Below are positions 20,701-30,233 of a stretch of DNA of 31,383 nt, one piece after another. Origin of the DNA: Pelargonium nanum (lineage: Eukaryota > Streptophyta > Magnoliopsida > Geraniales > Geraniaceae); assembly GCA_036897485.1 (NCBI GenBank), contig JAYMTF010000703.1, positions 1-31,383 on the forward strand, in the 5' to 3' direction. Below the pieces are notes generated by a model. It worked only from the letters and a program-made list of their open reading frames with translations, made no database searches and had not been told where the DNA came from. Each line of letters begins with the position of its first letter. The stretch's first letter is position 1. The position numbers were made by a program, and so were the translations under genes.

Positions 20701-23700
20701 TTCTTTGCTTTACCAAATGACCCCGTTGATGTGGTCAATCCCCTTATAGACAACCTTATTACGCTTTTATGTGCAATTCTTCTCACAAGGTATTGCAAAC
20801 TCACAAGGTCTAATAATTTGTAATTAGGTATTACCATTTCCTTATAAAACAATAACAAGCTCTTGTTTCCCACATTTCAATTATCTGACCTCTCATGAGT
20901 GGTCAGATATTATTTCAGAGGTCTGAGGTCCTTGACCTAAAGGACTACCCCTATGGTGCTTTCTAATTTTTTATGAATGCATGAATATAATGAGCTTCCA
21001 CCAAACACATTTGACTGATATACTGTCTTCCTTTTGTGCTTTTCAACCTTTCAAGGGAGTTCGTCTGTATAAACATTCTACATTAGCTTATATTTCCTGC
21101 TGTACAGTCATTTCATAAATGCATTTTCAGCCTGCGATTTCTTGTCTATGCATATTCGTTCATATGATGAAACTTTATGTATTACAACTGTGTGACAATT
21201 AGTGGAGAGGATGGAAGAAGTCGGGCCGAGCAGCTACTGCATATACTGAGACAAGTTGATCAATATGTTTCCTCATCAGTAGAGTATCAAAGGAAAAGAG
21301 GTTGTCTGGCTGTGCATGAGATGCTTCTCAAGTTTCGGATGCTCTGTGTCAGTGGATATTGTGCTTTAGGTTGTCATGGAAGTTGCACACACAGCAAGCA
21401 AATTGATCGTACACTGCACGGGAATTTTTCCAACTTACCATGTATGTCTTTCCCGATCCATTTTCAGCATCCTGCATGTCTCTATTAAGTGTATGCCTTA
21501 TATTTATTTGATTTTATGTCCAGCGGTATACGTATTGCCAAGCCGTGAAGCCTTGTGTTTGGGAGATAGAGTAATAACGTATCTTCCACGTTGTGCAGAC
21601 ACTAATTCTGAAGTTAGAAAAATTTCTGCTCAGGTAGAAAACTACTATACAGTTGAAATCCTGTTATGTAGTATTCACTTAGACATGACATAATAACAAT
21701 TCGTTTTTTCTTTGGCTAGATTCTTGATCAACTCTTCAGCATCTCTCTTTCACTTCCATGGCCTGCTGTAGCCTCTAGTTCCAGCCTAAATAAGGAAGTG
21801 TCTTATAGTGCTTTGTCTTCCCTTGAGGATGTTATAGCCATATTGAGAAGTGTAAGTTCCTTTGGAGCTGCCCCAGTTACTTCGCATTGTTATCTCATAA
21901 TCTTCTTTTCATATATCTGCTGTTCAAAGCAGCTGGAGGAAAAATGTAAGAGGAACAACAGTTTGATTTTCCCACCTTCTTGTCCATCTTCAGGATGCAT
22001 CTATTGATCCATCAGAGGTTTTTAACAGAATTGTTTCTTCTGTCTGTATATTACTTACAAAGGAAGAGGTATGCCTTTTATAATTTCAGATATGGTTGAA
22101 AATTTTTCATCAACATTGCAACAACATCATGTTTCTTCATGACTTTCTGCAGCTTGTATCCAGCCTGCATGGTTGCACGGCGGGTATATGTGATAGGATT
22201 AAGCAGTCAGCGGAGGGAACTATCCAAGCTGTCATTGAGTTTGTTTTGAAGAGGGGGTCTGAACTGAATGAAACTGATGTTTCGAGGTTATTATACTAAA
22301 AAAACAAAGTCACTTAGTTCCACGTCTAAGTTGAAGATTTGTAATTGGGCTTATTTGTATGATGAATAAATTGTGGAAGTTTCTAATAATAATTGTCTTT
22401 TTCTACAGGACAACCCAATCTTTGCTCTCTGCTACAGTTCATGTAACCGAGAAGCATTTACGCTTGGAGACACTTGGTGCTGTATCTTTTTTTTCTTTTT
22501 TGATATTCCTGGTTAGATTTGTTAGCCTACTCAATGCGGAAGACTTTACTCTTCACCATTTGCCTGATTTAAACTATTCGTCACTTTTCTGCCCCCTATT
22601 CTTTTCTCCTTCAGTTCAATGTTTTATCCTTAACTATCAGAAGATTTCTTCTCTGGCTGAGAACACCAGCTCAAAAGTTGTGTTTAATGAAGTATTAGCT
22701 ATGGCTGGAAGGGATATAGTCACAAAGGATATATCGAGACTACGTGGTGGTTGGCCAATGCAGGATGCATTCTATGTAAGTTCCACATCATTTTTCATCT
22801 AGAAGATTATTGTTAAACCTTGAAGCTTATATTTCAAACTATCTGCTGTGCCAAATATCCAGACTCATATAATGGATGAGCAGATGTCAGTTTTTATTAC
22901 ACTCTGATCTGAACGCACTCCCAGGAGAAGGATCCAATTATTTTCATGTGAATGCCATCAGATAGTAATATTTTTTTCAGCCTGGACCAATATTTGATTC
23001 TGAGAAAGCATTGAAACCATCTTTATTATCTAGAACTCAATTTTTTGAAGTGCAAGTTGACTTGCAAACACTCTTGCCTTGACTAATAACAATGCTAGCG
23101 TTTCTCAGAAGTATGTTCCTCTTATTCATGTCCATCACTCTTCATGATGCATGAAGAGGGTTTTAATTTCAGCTCTAACTTTGTTCTACCAACTAGAAAC
23201 TAATTGTAATAGTCAAACCATGAATCTTTTATCCATGGCAGTATCTGTAGTTCTAATGTGCATTGACCATAAATTACAGCTGAGACTCATATTCATGGGT
23301 GCTAGAAGCCTAGAACTGCCGCCTTGCTGTAAAGAAGAGGATAGCTATGATGTTTGAGTATAAACCATACTGATTTTAGGGAGGACGATAGAACCATGGA
23401 AGTTATGACTAGCTTATATTTATGTATGCCTTTTGAATCATCACCATATGGGGTTGAACTTGTTGTATGATATTACAGCAGATTTGGTTCTTGTACTTTT
23501 CCCTTTTGCACTGTCCTCCCCATTCATTCTTGTTCATGTGGATCCCTTGTGTGTTGTTTGACACTACTTTATACAGAAATTGGGCTCCTCTACCTTTTTG
23601 GTACAAATTTTTATTTAATTGGTATAATATATGCTGTATGCAATTCATCATGAGTGATGTTTTTGGTGCACCATGGATAATGCATCTGCTTCTATTTTAT

Positions 23701-26700
23701 ATTTCATAGGTGAAATTCCTCACTGTAGGTGTTTCCCTAATATTGCTTTTGTCACAGGCATTTTCCCAGCATACCGTGCTTTCCTTTTTGTTTCTGGATC
23801 ATGTAATATCTGTCCTTAACAACATTCCCGTCCTAAAAATTGATTTGGAGAAAGGAGACATTTCGACCCATTCAGCCGACACTCCGATTGAGGATGACAT
23901 TCTGCAGGCTGCAATTATTGCTCTCACTGCCTTCTTCAGGTTCCTTTGAACAACTGCATTCATTTAACGTCTTAATTGTTGTGAAGTCTATCTCTCATTT
24001 TTTATTTTTTTGTTCCAGAGGTGGTGGTAAAGTTGGAAAGAAAGCTGTTGAACAGAACTATGCTTCTGTCATTGCTGCACTGACACTTCAATTGGGAAGT
24101 TGTCACGGTCTAGCTAGTTTTGGTCAACATGAACCATTACGGTTGGTGTCTTACATATGGTTACTCTATTTCTCTTTTGATATGTAGAATTTATCTATCG
24201 CATGCTCTTGATATTCAAATTTCAGTAAAGATTCGTTTATAAAAAATAAAAAAAAATTAAAATTCAGGTTTTATCTGATTCTTCCATTGCAGTGCTCTTC
24301 TAATAGCATTTCAGGCATTCTGTGAATGTGTTGGTGATCTTGAAATGGGCAAGGTACAGAATTACATACCAACAAGTACTACTTATTCTGTGCAGCAGAG
24401 ACTCCAATTATTGATTCTTGCACAGAATATCCAATTATTGATTCTTTAAGAAGTGAAATTATATCTTTGTATTCTGTAGATTTTGGCTAGAGATGGAGAC
24501 CAAAGTGAAAATGAAAAGTGGATCAATCTTATTGGAGATATAGCAGGTTGCATTTCTATAAAGAGACCAAAGGAGGTAATCTGATCAACCTGGGATTTTA
24601 TGCTAGATTTTGTCCTTTCAATGTATGAGAATGCAGCTCTAGTTAATAACTTAAAAAAGAAGAAGAAGAAGAAGTTAAGTAGTTAACCATGTTCCTTGTG
24701 TGGTAGAAAAATCTTTTAGTATCACCTACCATATGTGGGAAAAATGAAAGAAGGTAGGTACCCATGACTGCACAAGAGGCTTTGTACAATGGAAAGGTCA
24801 TATACTCACAACAACTTAAGATATTACTTTGTGCTTCATCTAATTAGTCAGTATATTTTAAAAGTCATTAAGACTGGATTATTTAAATTCACCTACGGAC
24901 ACTTCATTTATGTGTCAAGTCAACCCACAAATAAATCAACTCCACTACTTTAGTTATTTTATTTTATTTATTTAAAAAATATATGTTCATCCAAAATTAG
25001 CTTGTGCTTAGGACAATTTGTGTCCTTAACGTTTCCCCAGAGAATCTGATTTAATTTGGCAAATTTTTTTTTTAATTTTCATAATGCAAGATTTGTCTGT
25101 CTGGCAAATTTCCAAGAGTGTCCAATTTGTGTGTCCTATAAGATTCATGCCCAAATTAATGAATTGGTGCTTCACAGATTTTAGATGTGATTCATGATAT
25201 TTCCATATAAAATGAGGCCATACATTCATATAAATTGGTTGTAAATGCTCATGCATATTGTTAATTAAGTCCGCGAAACATGATATCACTAAGAAATCTC
25301 ATGCTTGTTGTTGTTGCATTGATGGATTGTTATATTGTTGGAGTCTGTCACTTCTCCAGGTTCAAACTATTTGTTTTAACTTGAGCAATTCCTTAAACCG
25401 AAATCAAAAGTTTCAAAGGGAAGCAGCAGCTGCAGCACTATCAGAGTTTGTTCGGTACAGGTATATATGACAACCAGAAAGATTTAGTTTCAAATGTATT
25501 TTGTTTCTTTCTTTAGTTTCACTTTGTAAGAGTTTAAAAATCTATCAGAGTTTTCTTTATTTAATTATTTTGAGAAGTCTCGTAAGATGGATACATCTGT
25601 AATTGTAATTCCTAGTTCTTTTTCTTCTGAGTTGAGTTATGCTTGCTGAATTATCTTTAAAGATTTGGCAAATTAAATCACCATGGTGAAGCAGGCATGC
25701 TATAAGTTATAACAGAATTGCTTCCTTAGCAGTTTATGTGGAATATGAGATGGACTGCTCCTTACTGAACCATGGACTGCTTTTTGCTATATCTAGCTAG
25801 AATCAATTGAGCTTTTAGGCTTTAGTTTCTTAGATGGACGCACAAGAACTTTAGCTTTTACTGATGCTATACATTTATCAGCCAAAATGTAGCAATAGTT
25901 CTTGAAAGGGTTTGATGTTGTAAGGTAGCAGGGCTGGTTTTCCCTGTTATTTGATTGGTGTACTCACTAGGACTACTTGCTGTAGCTGGACTATGGATCA
26001 CTGCTATAGCCGTTTTGTGTGCTAAAAGCCTCCAGTTTTATCTTTATTGAAATAGGTAGGATAATGAATTAACATGATGATAAACCACTCATGTTAAACC
26101 ATAGATTACTTGAAAAGCTTTGGCTGATAGAGCATGACTGTTAATAATTTATCATATTCCCAATTCTTCCACATTAGGTGGTCCAATTAGTGGTTGAATA
26201 TTTATTATTGGAGATAGCATGGTTATTTGAATCTGGGATCTACTGCTCTATAACAATGTTGAACAACTGACTACTATATTTTCAATTCCTTACCTTATTT
26301 TTTTTTCTTTTCTTTCATCTCTATTGGTTAATATTTTTCTATGGTGCAGTGGTGGGTTTGGTTCCCTATTGGAGCAGATGGTTGAGGCGTTGTGCCGGCA
26401 TGTATCAGATGCATCTCCAACTGTTAGACGTCTTTGTTTAAGGGGACTAGTACAGGTCATACATCGATAAATACATTTTAATTGCTTTCTTAAAACTTTC
26501 TTAACCAGATTCTTATGGGGATGTTTTTATGCATTTGTTTATCAACTATTGGGTTTTGCTCAAAGCTTCACTCTTTGATGCATATACCTGTGAAACATAT
26601 TCATACAAGCATATACATTTGGACACCTATACTCGCTTATGTATCTTCCAAAATTGATAGGAAAAAAATATCATGATTGAGCTTGTGAAGTGTCTGTTAT

Positions 26701-29700
26701 TCTGAAAGCTGTACTTATATTTTGCTTCCTTTCTTTATACCTCTGAAGAAATACTCTATATTTTTTGAACTGCAGATACCATCTCTGCATATTCTTCAGT
26801 ACACATCGCAAGTTTTGGGTGTAATATTAGCTTTGCTAGATGATTTGGTTGAAGATGTGCAACTAACTGCTGTATCCTGCTTACTAACGGTTATATCCCT
26901 TTCCCTTCATCCTCTCTTACATTTTTTTTCTATGTCGGATGCTGTATTTCATATTCTCTCGTTTAGCCGTCTTTTGATCCTCTGTTTTTTGAAATGTTAA
27001 TAGATTCTTGGATCATCTCCAAATGAAGCTGTGGAACCCATTTTGCTTAATCTTTCTGTACGACTCCGCAATCTTCAGGTAATATTCTATTGCAGGCTTA
27101 CTCAAATAAATTGTAATGTGTATTATTTTTAGTGTTTGTATGTCTTCTGCTGTACTATTGTATACTGATGATATCTCTTAATTGACATATGCCACTATTC
27201 CAGTATTTTATGTGTTGCTGTCTCTGTTATGTATGCCATGGGTTGATATATTGTTTCTGGTCCAATAAGTTCTCTTGTTATAAGACGTACAACTCTGCTA
27301 CTTCATTAATGCTGATATGCTGATTAATCTGCTCTTTTTATTGGACAGGTATCTATGAATGTGAAGATGCGAGCCAATGCTTTTGCAGCCTTTGGGGCTC
27401 TAAGTGATTTCGGTGTTGCAGCGCAGCGAGATGCATTTCTTGAGCAGGTTTTTACTTGACTATGATGACTGCTTTTTGTAGACATTCTTTAATGCATTTG
27501 GTTTTTACACAAAATATTATGCACTATTCTACATAATTAATGGGGAAGGATTGGTCTTTCCACTAAAATGACACAAGTATCTCCCTATATTAAGTTGCCT
27601 AGGTTACTTTATAGCTTCCCGGCTTCCCCACTTTCTTTCTCTTTCCTATTTTCTGTTTTATCAATTTGATCCTATAAATGTCATTGTGCACATGCAAAGC
27701 GTTTTCCTAGGGACTAGATTGATTTGTATGGCTTTATTTGGCATGCAAAGTTTGCAAACCATTTTCTTTTCCTTGCCACTAGCTTTAAACTTTTGTTTTT
27801 ACATGCTTTGTTATGCTCATTTTTTAGTTGTTATTATAAATGCAAATAGGAAATTTTGTTTTGGCGCTCACACATGCTTCATATACGCATCATTTTCTAT
27901 GTATTTTCACCTTATAACTTTGGGCTCATACTATGCCTGTTTTGATAGCTGGAATAGTCCAAACTCCAGTCTCTTTTAATGGTTGGTTGAGACAAACATA
28001 TCGCTTGGTTATTTTCATTGTTTTCCATTGTTGAATTTGATACTGTTAGCTTATTGATTGTTATCCTAGCTATACTAGAGACTGGTTTTTGTGGGAAGAG
28101 TTACATTAGTTTCTGATTTGAGCTGGAAAGACTATATTAGAAGAAGAAAAGGCCTAAATTATTGATTGCACTGGTAAATGCTGTACTGGTAATGGATGAA
28201 GAAACCAAAAAGATATTGCGGGGTCAGTTTTATGAATTTAAGCTTGCATCATCAGTTAGTACTATTTATTATTATTATTATTATTGTCCATAGTAATAAG
28301 AAAAAACACATTCAATCTTCAGGCTCGTAATTTTAGATTTCTTTTTGTAAGATTGATAGGCTTTCAGCTAGTATGGCCTTCTGCTTTTTAAGTCAAAGGG
28401 CCACATTATACACAAAAATATAATAGATAGCATTTTTTTTAAATTTTTGTATGTCTGCCAATGGTGTCTTTTCATGTAACAGCCTCTGCAAAATCAGAGA
28501 TGAGGTTGTGTAGATGAATCACCCTTCTATACTCCACAATTGTGGGAACTTAGCATTTTGCCGCCCTTTTAGCCAAGTGTGTTTATGGATCTAGGCCTTG
28601 TATATTGTGTCATGGATAGAGCCCAACTATTTAATTTGGTGATCCTTGTTTGTTCCCTTTTATCAAAGATAATAAAATTCTTTTCTTGTGCCTCTTCTCT
28701 TTTTTATATGCTAATGTGCTATAATCATGTGTTACCTTGCTTTTCTCTAGATATGGTCTGTGTTGCCTAACATTATTGTGTAATATACATGGAGAACTAG
28801 GATTTGACAATTTTATTTGTAATGCTAATCTAATCTATGTTACTACTCTCAGGTACATGCTGCCATGCCACGTTTGGTCTTGCATGTCCATGATGATGAC
28901 ATTAGTGTTCGACAGGCTTGCCGGGTAATTTTATTTCCATTCTTTTTAGTTGTGTGAAAGTTTTCAGTAACACTTGACTTACATTACACTGTTTGATGAA
29001 CAGAACACGCTTAAACGGATTGCCCCATTGCTAGAAATTGAAGGATTTTCGGCTCTATTCAACACACATTATTTCAGTTCTGACCACCGGTATGTACTAT
29101 TGAATCTTAAAGTGACACTAGTTTAAAGGTATATTTTGAGCTTTATTATGGTAGAATAGCTTGCACCTGATTACTTGTATCTTCTTAGGAGCGACTACGA
29201 GAACTTTGTTAGGGATCTCACAAGGCAATATGCTCAAAATATTCCGACCAGAGTTGATACTTGCATGGCATCAACAATACAGGTCTGCATTTTGGCTTAA
29301 AGTCCCCATTTTGTTTTGTAGTTGATCACTATGCAGATAACTAATTTGAATACAAGCCTCATACTAAACACAATTTGGCTGCTTCTGCTTATACTGATAT
29401 GTTCTATGAGATTGGTGCTTGTCAAGGTTCTCAACTTCTCATCTTATTATCTTCATTTCACTCCCTTTGTCTCAAAATGATCGTCTTGTATTCATTTGTT
29501 GGAAAATAATTAAGAAGTGAATAGTTTGGAGCTCTAACTAAAACTTATTATAGGGATGTTATTGCGGATTAGTACAACTAATATCCACAAAAGGAAAAGA
29601 ACATTCTGTTGGAATAAACTTTTTTTTTTGGAAAAAAAAAGAAGAAAGAAAGAAACAAGACCTATTTTTGGAGAGCGGTAACAAGCTTGTTTTCTTGACA

Positions 29701-30233
29701 TGTTTCTTTCTCGACTTATCATCAATTTTATTCGCAATGACGGGACCTTGAGGCTTGAGCCATGATAAGACTAATAATGCAGTTTATCCTCATTCTTCTT
29801 CTAGTTCAACCACATCACATCAGTCCTTGAGTGAACATGATACAACCCGGAACTATAAGTAGTGGTTCATTGGGTTACGGCTTTCCCTTTTATTGTATAA
29901 ATTAAGCGTTCAAATACTAAATCTGAGTTTACATTCTTGACTATGCAGGCTTTTGATGCACCTTGGCCCTTGATTCAAGCTAATGCCATTTACTTCTCTA
30001 GCAGCCTGATATCTCTTACAGACGATCATCGCGTATTAGCTCAGTACTATACACAGATTTTTGGAGTACTAGTGGGCAGAATGAGTCGTTCTGCAGATGC
30101 AGTTGTTAGAGCGACATGTTCCTCAGCCCTGGGTTTGTTACTGAAGTCATCTAATTTATCCTCGTGGAGATCAACAACGGATCAAATGGATCCTTTTCGA
30201 AGAGGCAACGATTCAGAATCAATGAGAAAGTAA
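8752..30233 (+). CDS. SGR6: SHOOT GRAVITROPISM 6, Maestro-like HEAT-repeat protein (50 exons)
   Basis: The product is a giant HEAT-repeat protein of 1711 aa. Arabidopsis SGR6 acts at the vacuolar membrane in gravity-sensing cells and affects vacuole dynamics; animal relatives are the MROH proteins. Exons: 8752-8791, 8866-8956, 9056-9110, 9194-9325, 9667-9738, 10655-10745, 10864-10959, 11892-11970, 12068-12131, 12680-12783, 12918-13023, 13690-13779, 14397-14474, 14650-14717, 14819-14918, 15009-15131, 15398-15487, 15626-15691, 15957-16055, 16163-16237, 16804-16863, 17528-17617, 17805-17926, 18030-18159, 18278-18357, 18497-18632, 19257-19338, 20275-20420, 20510-20590, 20689-20789, 21203-21441, 21524-21633, 21720-21851, 21994-22068, 22153-22286, 22409-22481, 22644-22775, 23758-23939, 24019-24141, 24293-24353, 24480-24575, 25360-25460, 26350-26455, 26776-26889, 27004-27078, 27349-27447, 28853-28924, 29004-29089, 29189-29282, 29949-30233. 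All introns are GT-AG, phases agree and no stop interrupts. Landmarks are [12 protein letters not shown] (start), [66 protein letters not shown] (from about residue 916), [40 protein letters not shown], and the C-terminal [19 protein letters not shown] (from 1618). There is no signal peptide. The identity is recalled from the Arabidopsis protein. Confidence 0.93.
9977..10242. mobile_element. MITE-like element with long terminal inverted repeats
   Basis: The left end starts GCTACATGCCCCAAATATT and reaches AAAGTGATGTGTCAAT (about 10014-10029). The right end is the inverse, ATTGACACATCACTTT (from about 10204) through to GGGACATTTAGC. The 16-bp inner arm is a perfect inverted match and the outer arm is a diverged one (GCTACATGCCCCA against GCTAAATGTCCCA). 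The size is about 266 bp with no coding capacity. I could not settle the target-site duplication, so the superfamily is open. Confidence 0.7.
10318..10344. repeat. GGTGAT microsatellite
   Basis: About four copies of GATGGT/GGTGAT lie in SGR6 intron 5, followed by a short ACA-rich run. It has no apparent function. Confidence 0.8.
11433..11592 (+). mobile_element. Au-like SINE in SGR6 intron 7
   Basis: The order of words matches the Au SINE family of angiosperms as I remember it: GGGTGAGCCTTGATGTAAC (A-box region), GTGACCTTGGGGTCACGGGTT (B-box region), GGAAACAACTTCTCTGCG, AGGGTAAGACTGCATAC, and near the 3' end CTTGTGCACTGGGCCGCCATTT. It is diverged and is inserted in the sense direction in the 932-bp intron 7 (10960-11891). 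No clear target-site duplication is visible. Confidence 0.75.
13780..14396 (+). other. SGR6 intron 12 (617 bp)
   Basis: The intron carries one copy of the Stowaway-like MITE family (14062-14319). The remainder is AT-rich with no other recognisable feature. Confidence 0.75.
14062..14319 (+). mobile_element. Stowaway-like MITE, copy 1
   Basis: The left end is TA then TCACTCCATCCTGTCCCAAA, continuing into TGAGTGTTCT. The right end (ATACTCTCATTTTGGGACAG, then GTAGTAGTA) is its diverged inverse. The interior word GGAAGTTAGTTATGCATGAA is shared with the copy at 17130-17375. TA at both ends fits the Stowaway (Tc1/mariner) target duplication. It is non-coding. Confidence 0.8.
16510..16660 (+). mobile_element. 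Possible degenerate tRNA-derived SINE fragment
   Basis: Within SGR6 intron 20 (16238-16803), the segment contains ATGGTTAGAGTCA (weak A-box likeness) and CTCAAGTTTGAACCTGG (B-box likeness, one base from GTTCGAACC) with about 30 bp between. A G-rich stretch follows. I cannot assign a family. Confidence 0.35.
17130..17375 (+). mobile_element. Stowaway MITE, copy 2 (best preserved)
   Basis: Terminal inverted repeats are CTCCCTCCGTCCCACAATGA on the left and, inverted, CTCCTCCCCTCCCAAAATGA on the right, each followed by GTGTCC. TA flanks lie at 17130-17131 and 17374-17375. CTCCCTCCGT is the hallmark Stowaway terminus. The interior shares GGAAGTTAGTTATGCATGAA with copy 1. It lies in SGR6 intron 21 (16864-17527) and has no coding capacity. 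Confidence 0.9.
17927..18029 (+). other. SGR6 intron 23, candidate U12-type intron
   Basis: The donor reads GTATCTTTTC, one base from the U12 donor GTATCCTTT. A TTTTTAAC word at 18003-18010 resembles the U12 branch site TCCTTAAC with two mismatches, 20 nt before the acceptor. It is weaker than intron 36; an ordinary U2 intron is equally possible. Confidence 0.35.
18633..19256 (+). other. SGR6 intron 26 (624 bp)
   Basis: This AT-rich intron has a short TTC run near 19108. I see no mobile-element ends, RNA gene or alternative exon. Confidence 0.6.
19429..19643 (-). mobile_element. Stowaway-like MITE, copy 3, opposite orientation
   Basis: The left end is TA then CTCCTCTCCCAAAATGAGTA. The right end CTCATTTTAGGACAGAGAAAG plus TA is its diverged inverse. 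The interior TTCATGCATAATTAACTAAC is the reverse complement of the shared word in copies 1 and 2, so this copy points the other way. It lies in SGR6 intron 27 (19339-20274). Confidence 0.75.
22482..22643 (+). other. SGR6 intron 36: probable U12-type, stop-free, 162 nt
   Basis: The donor GTATCTTTTT differs from the U12 consensus GTATCCTTT at one base. TCCTTAAC at 22627-22634 is an exact U12 branch-site core. The branch A at 22633 lies 10 nt before the AAG acceptor (7 nt before the CAG), the short spacing typical of minor-spliceosome introns. The intron is 54 codons long and reads through in the SGR6 frame with no stop. Confidence 0.65.
22776..23757 (+). other. SGR6 intron 37 (982 bp)
   Basis: This long AT-rich intron lies between the exon ending [10 protein letters not shown] and the one starting AFSQHTVLS. 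Several open frames occur by chance; none resembles SGR6 or another family, and I see no mobile-element ends. Confidence 0.6.
24576..25359 (+). other. SGR6 intron 41 (784 bp)
   Basis: It contains an AAG microsatellite at about 24655-24675 and loosely repeated GGACA/GTGTCC words between 24890 and 25140 that hint at a decayed MITE, but no definable ends. No coding signal is seen. Confidence 0.5.
25461..26349 (+). other. SGR6 intron 42 (889 bp)
   Basis: This AT-rich intron has no recognisable feature beyond an ATGATGA word (26074) that I considered and rejected as a snoRNA C box. Confidence 0.5.
27448..28852 (+). other. SGR6 intron 46 (1405 bp, the longest)
   Basis: It holds a TTA microsatellite at about 28265-28286. 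Otherwise it is unannotatable AT-rich sequence with chance open frames at 27686-27979 and 28579-28928. Confidence 0.6.
29460..29680. mobile_element. Degenerate Stowaway-like MITE, copy 4
   Basis: The left end CTCCCTTTGTCTCAAAATGA and right end CCTATTTTTGGAGAGCGG plus TA are imperfect inverses, with GTCTTGT against its complement ACAAGAC just inside. The ends resemble the Stowaway terminus, but the interior lacks the TTAGTTATGCATGAATTA-like word of the other three. It lies in SGR6 intron 49 (29283-29948). Confidence 0.5.

Noticed and set aside
24890-25140. MITE built on GGACACTT/TTTGTGTCC words in intron 41
   Set aside because: The words recur but no pair of matching inverted ends or target duplication can be set.
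26074-26126. C/D snoRNA in SGR6 intron 42 (ATGATGA then CTGA)
   Set aside because: The spacing is short, there is no terminal stem and no convincing guide stretch; the motifs are common by chance.
26890-26902. ATATCCCTTT at the SGR6 intron 44 donor as an AT-AC U12 intron
   Set aside because: The intron ends in AG and no AC or U12 branch core lies near the acceptor. The GT donor three bases upstream gives the family sequence LLTILGSSP directly.
27686-28928. Open frames within SGR6 intron 46 and over exon 47
   Set aside because: They have random hydrophobic composition, no family resemblance and no splice logic; the only coding part is exon 47 of SGR6 in its own frame.
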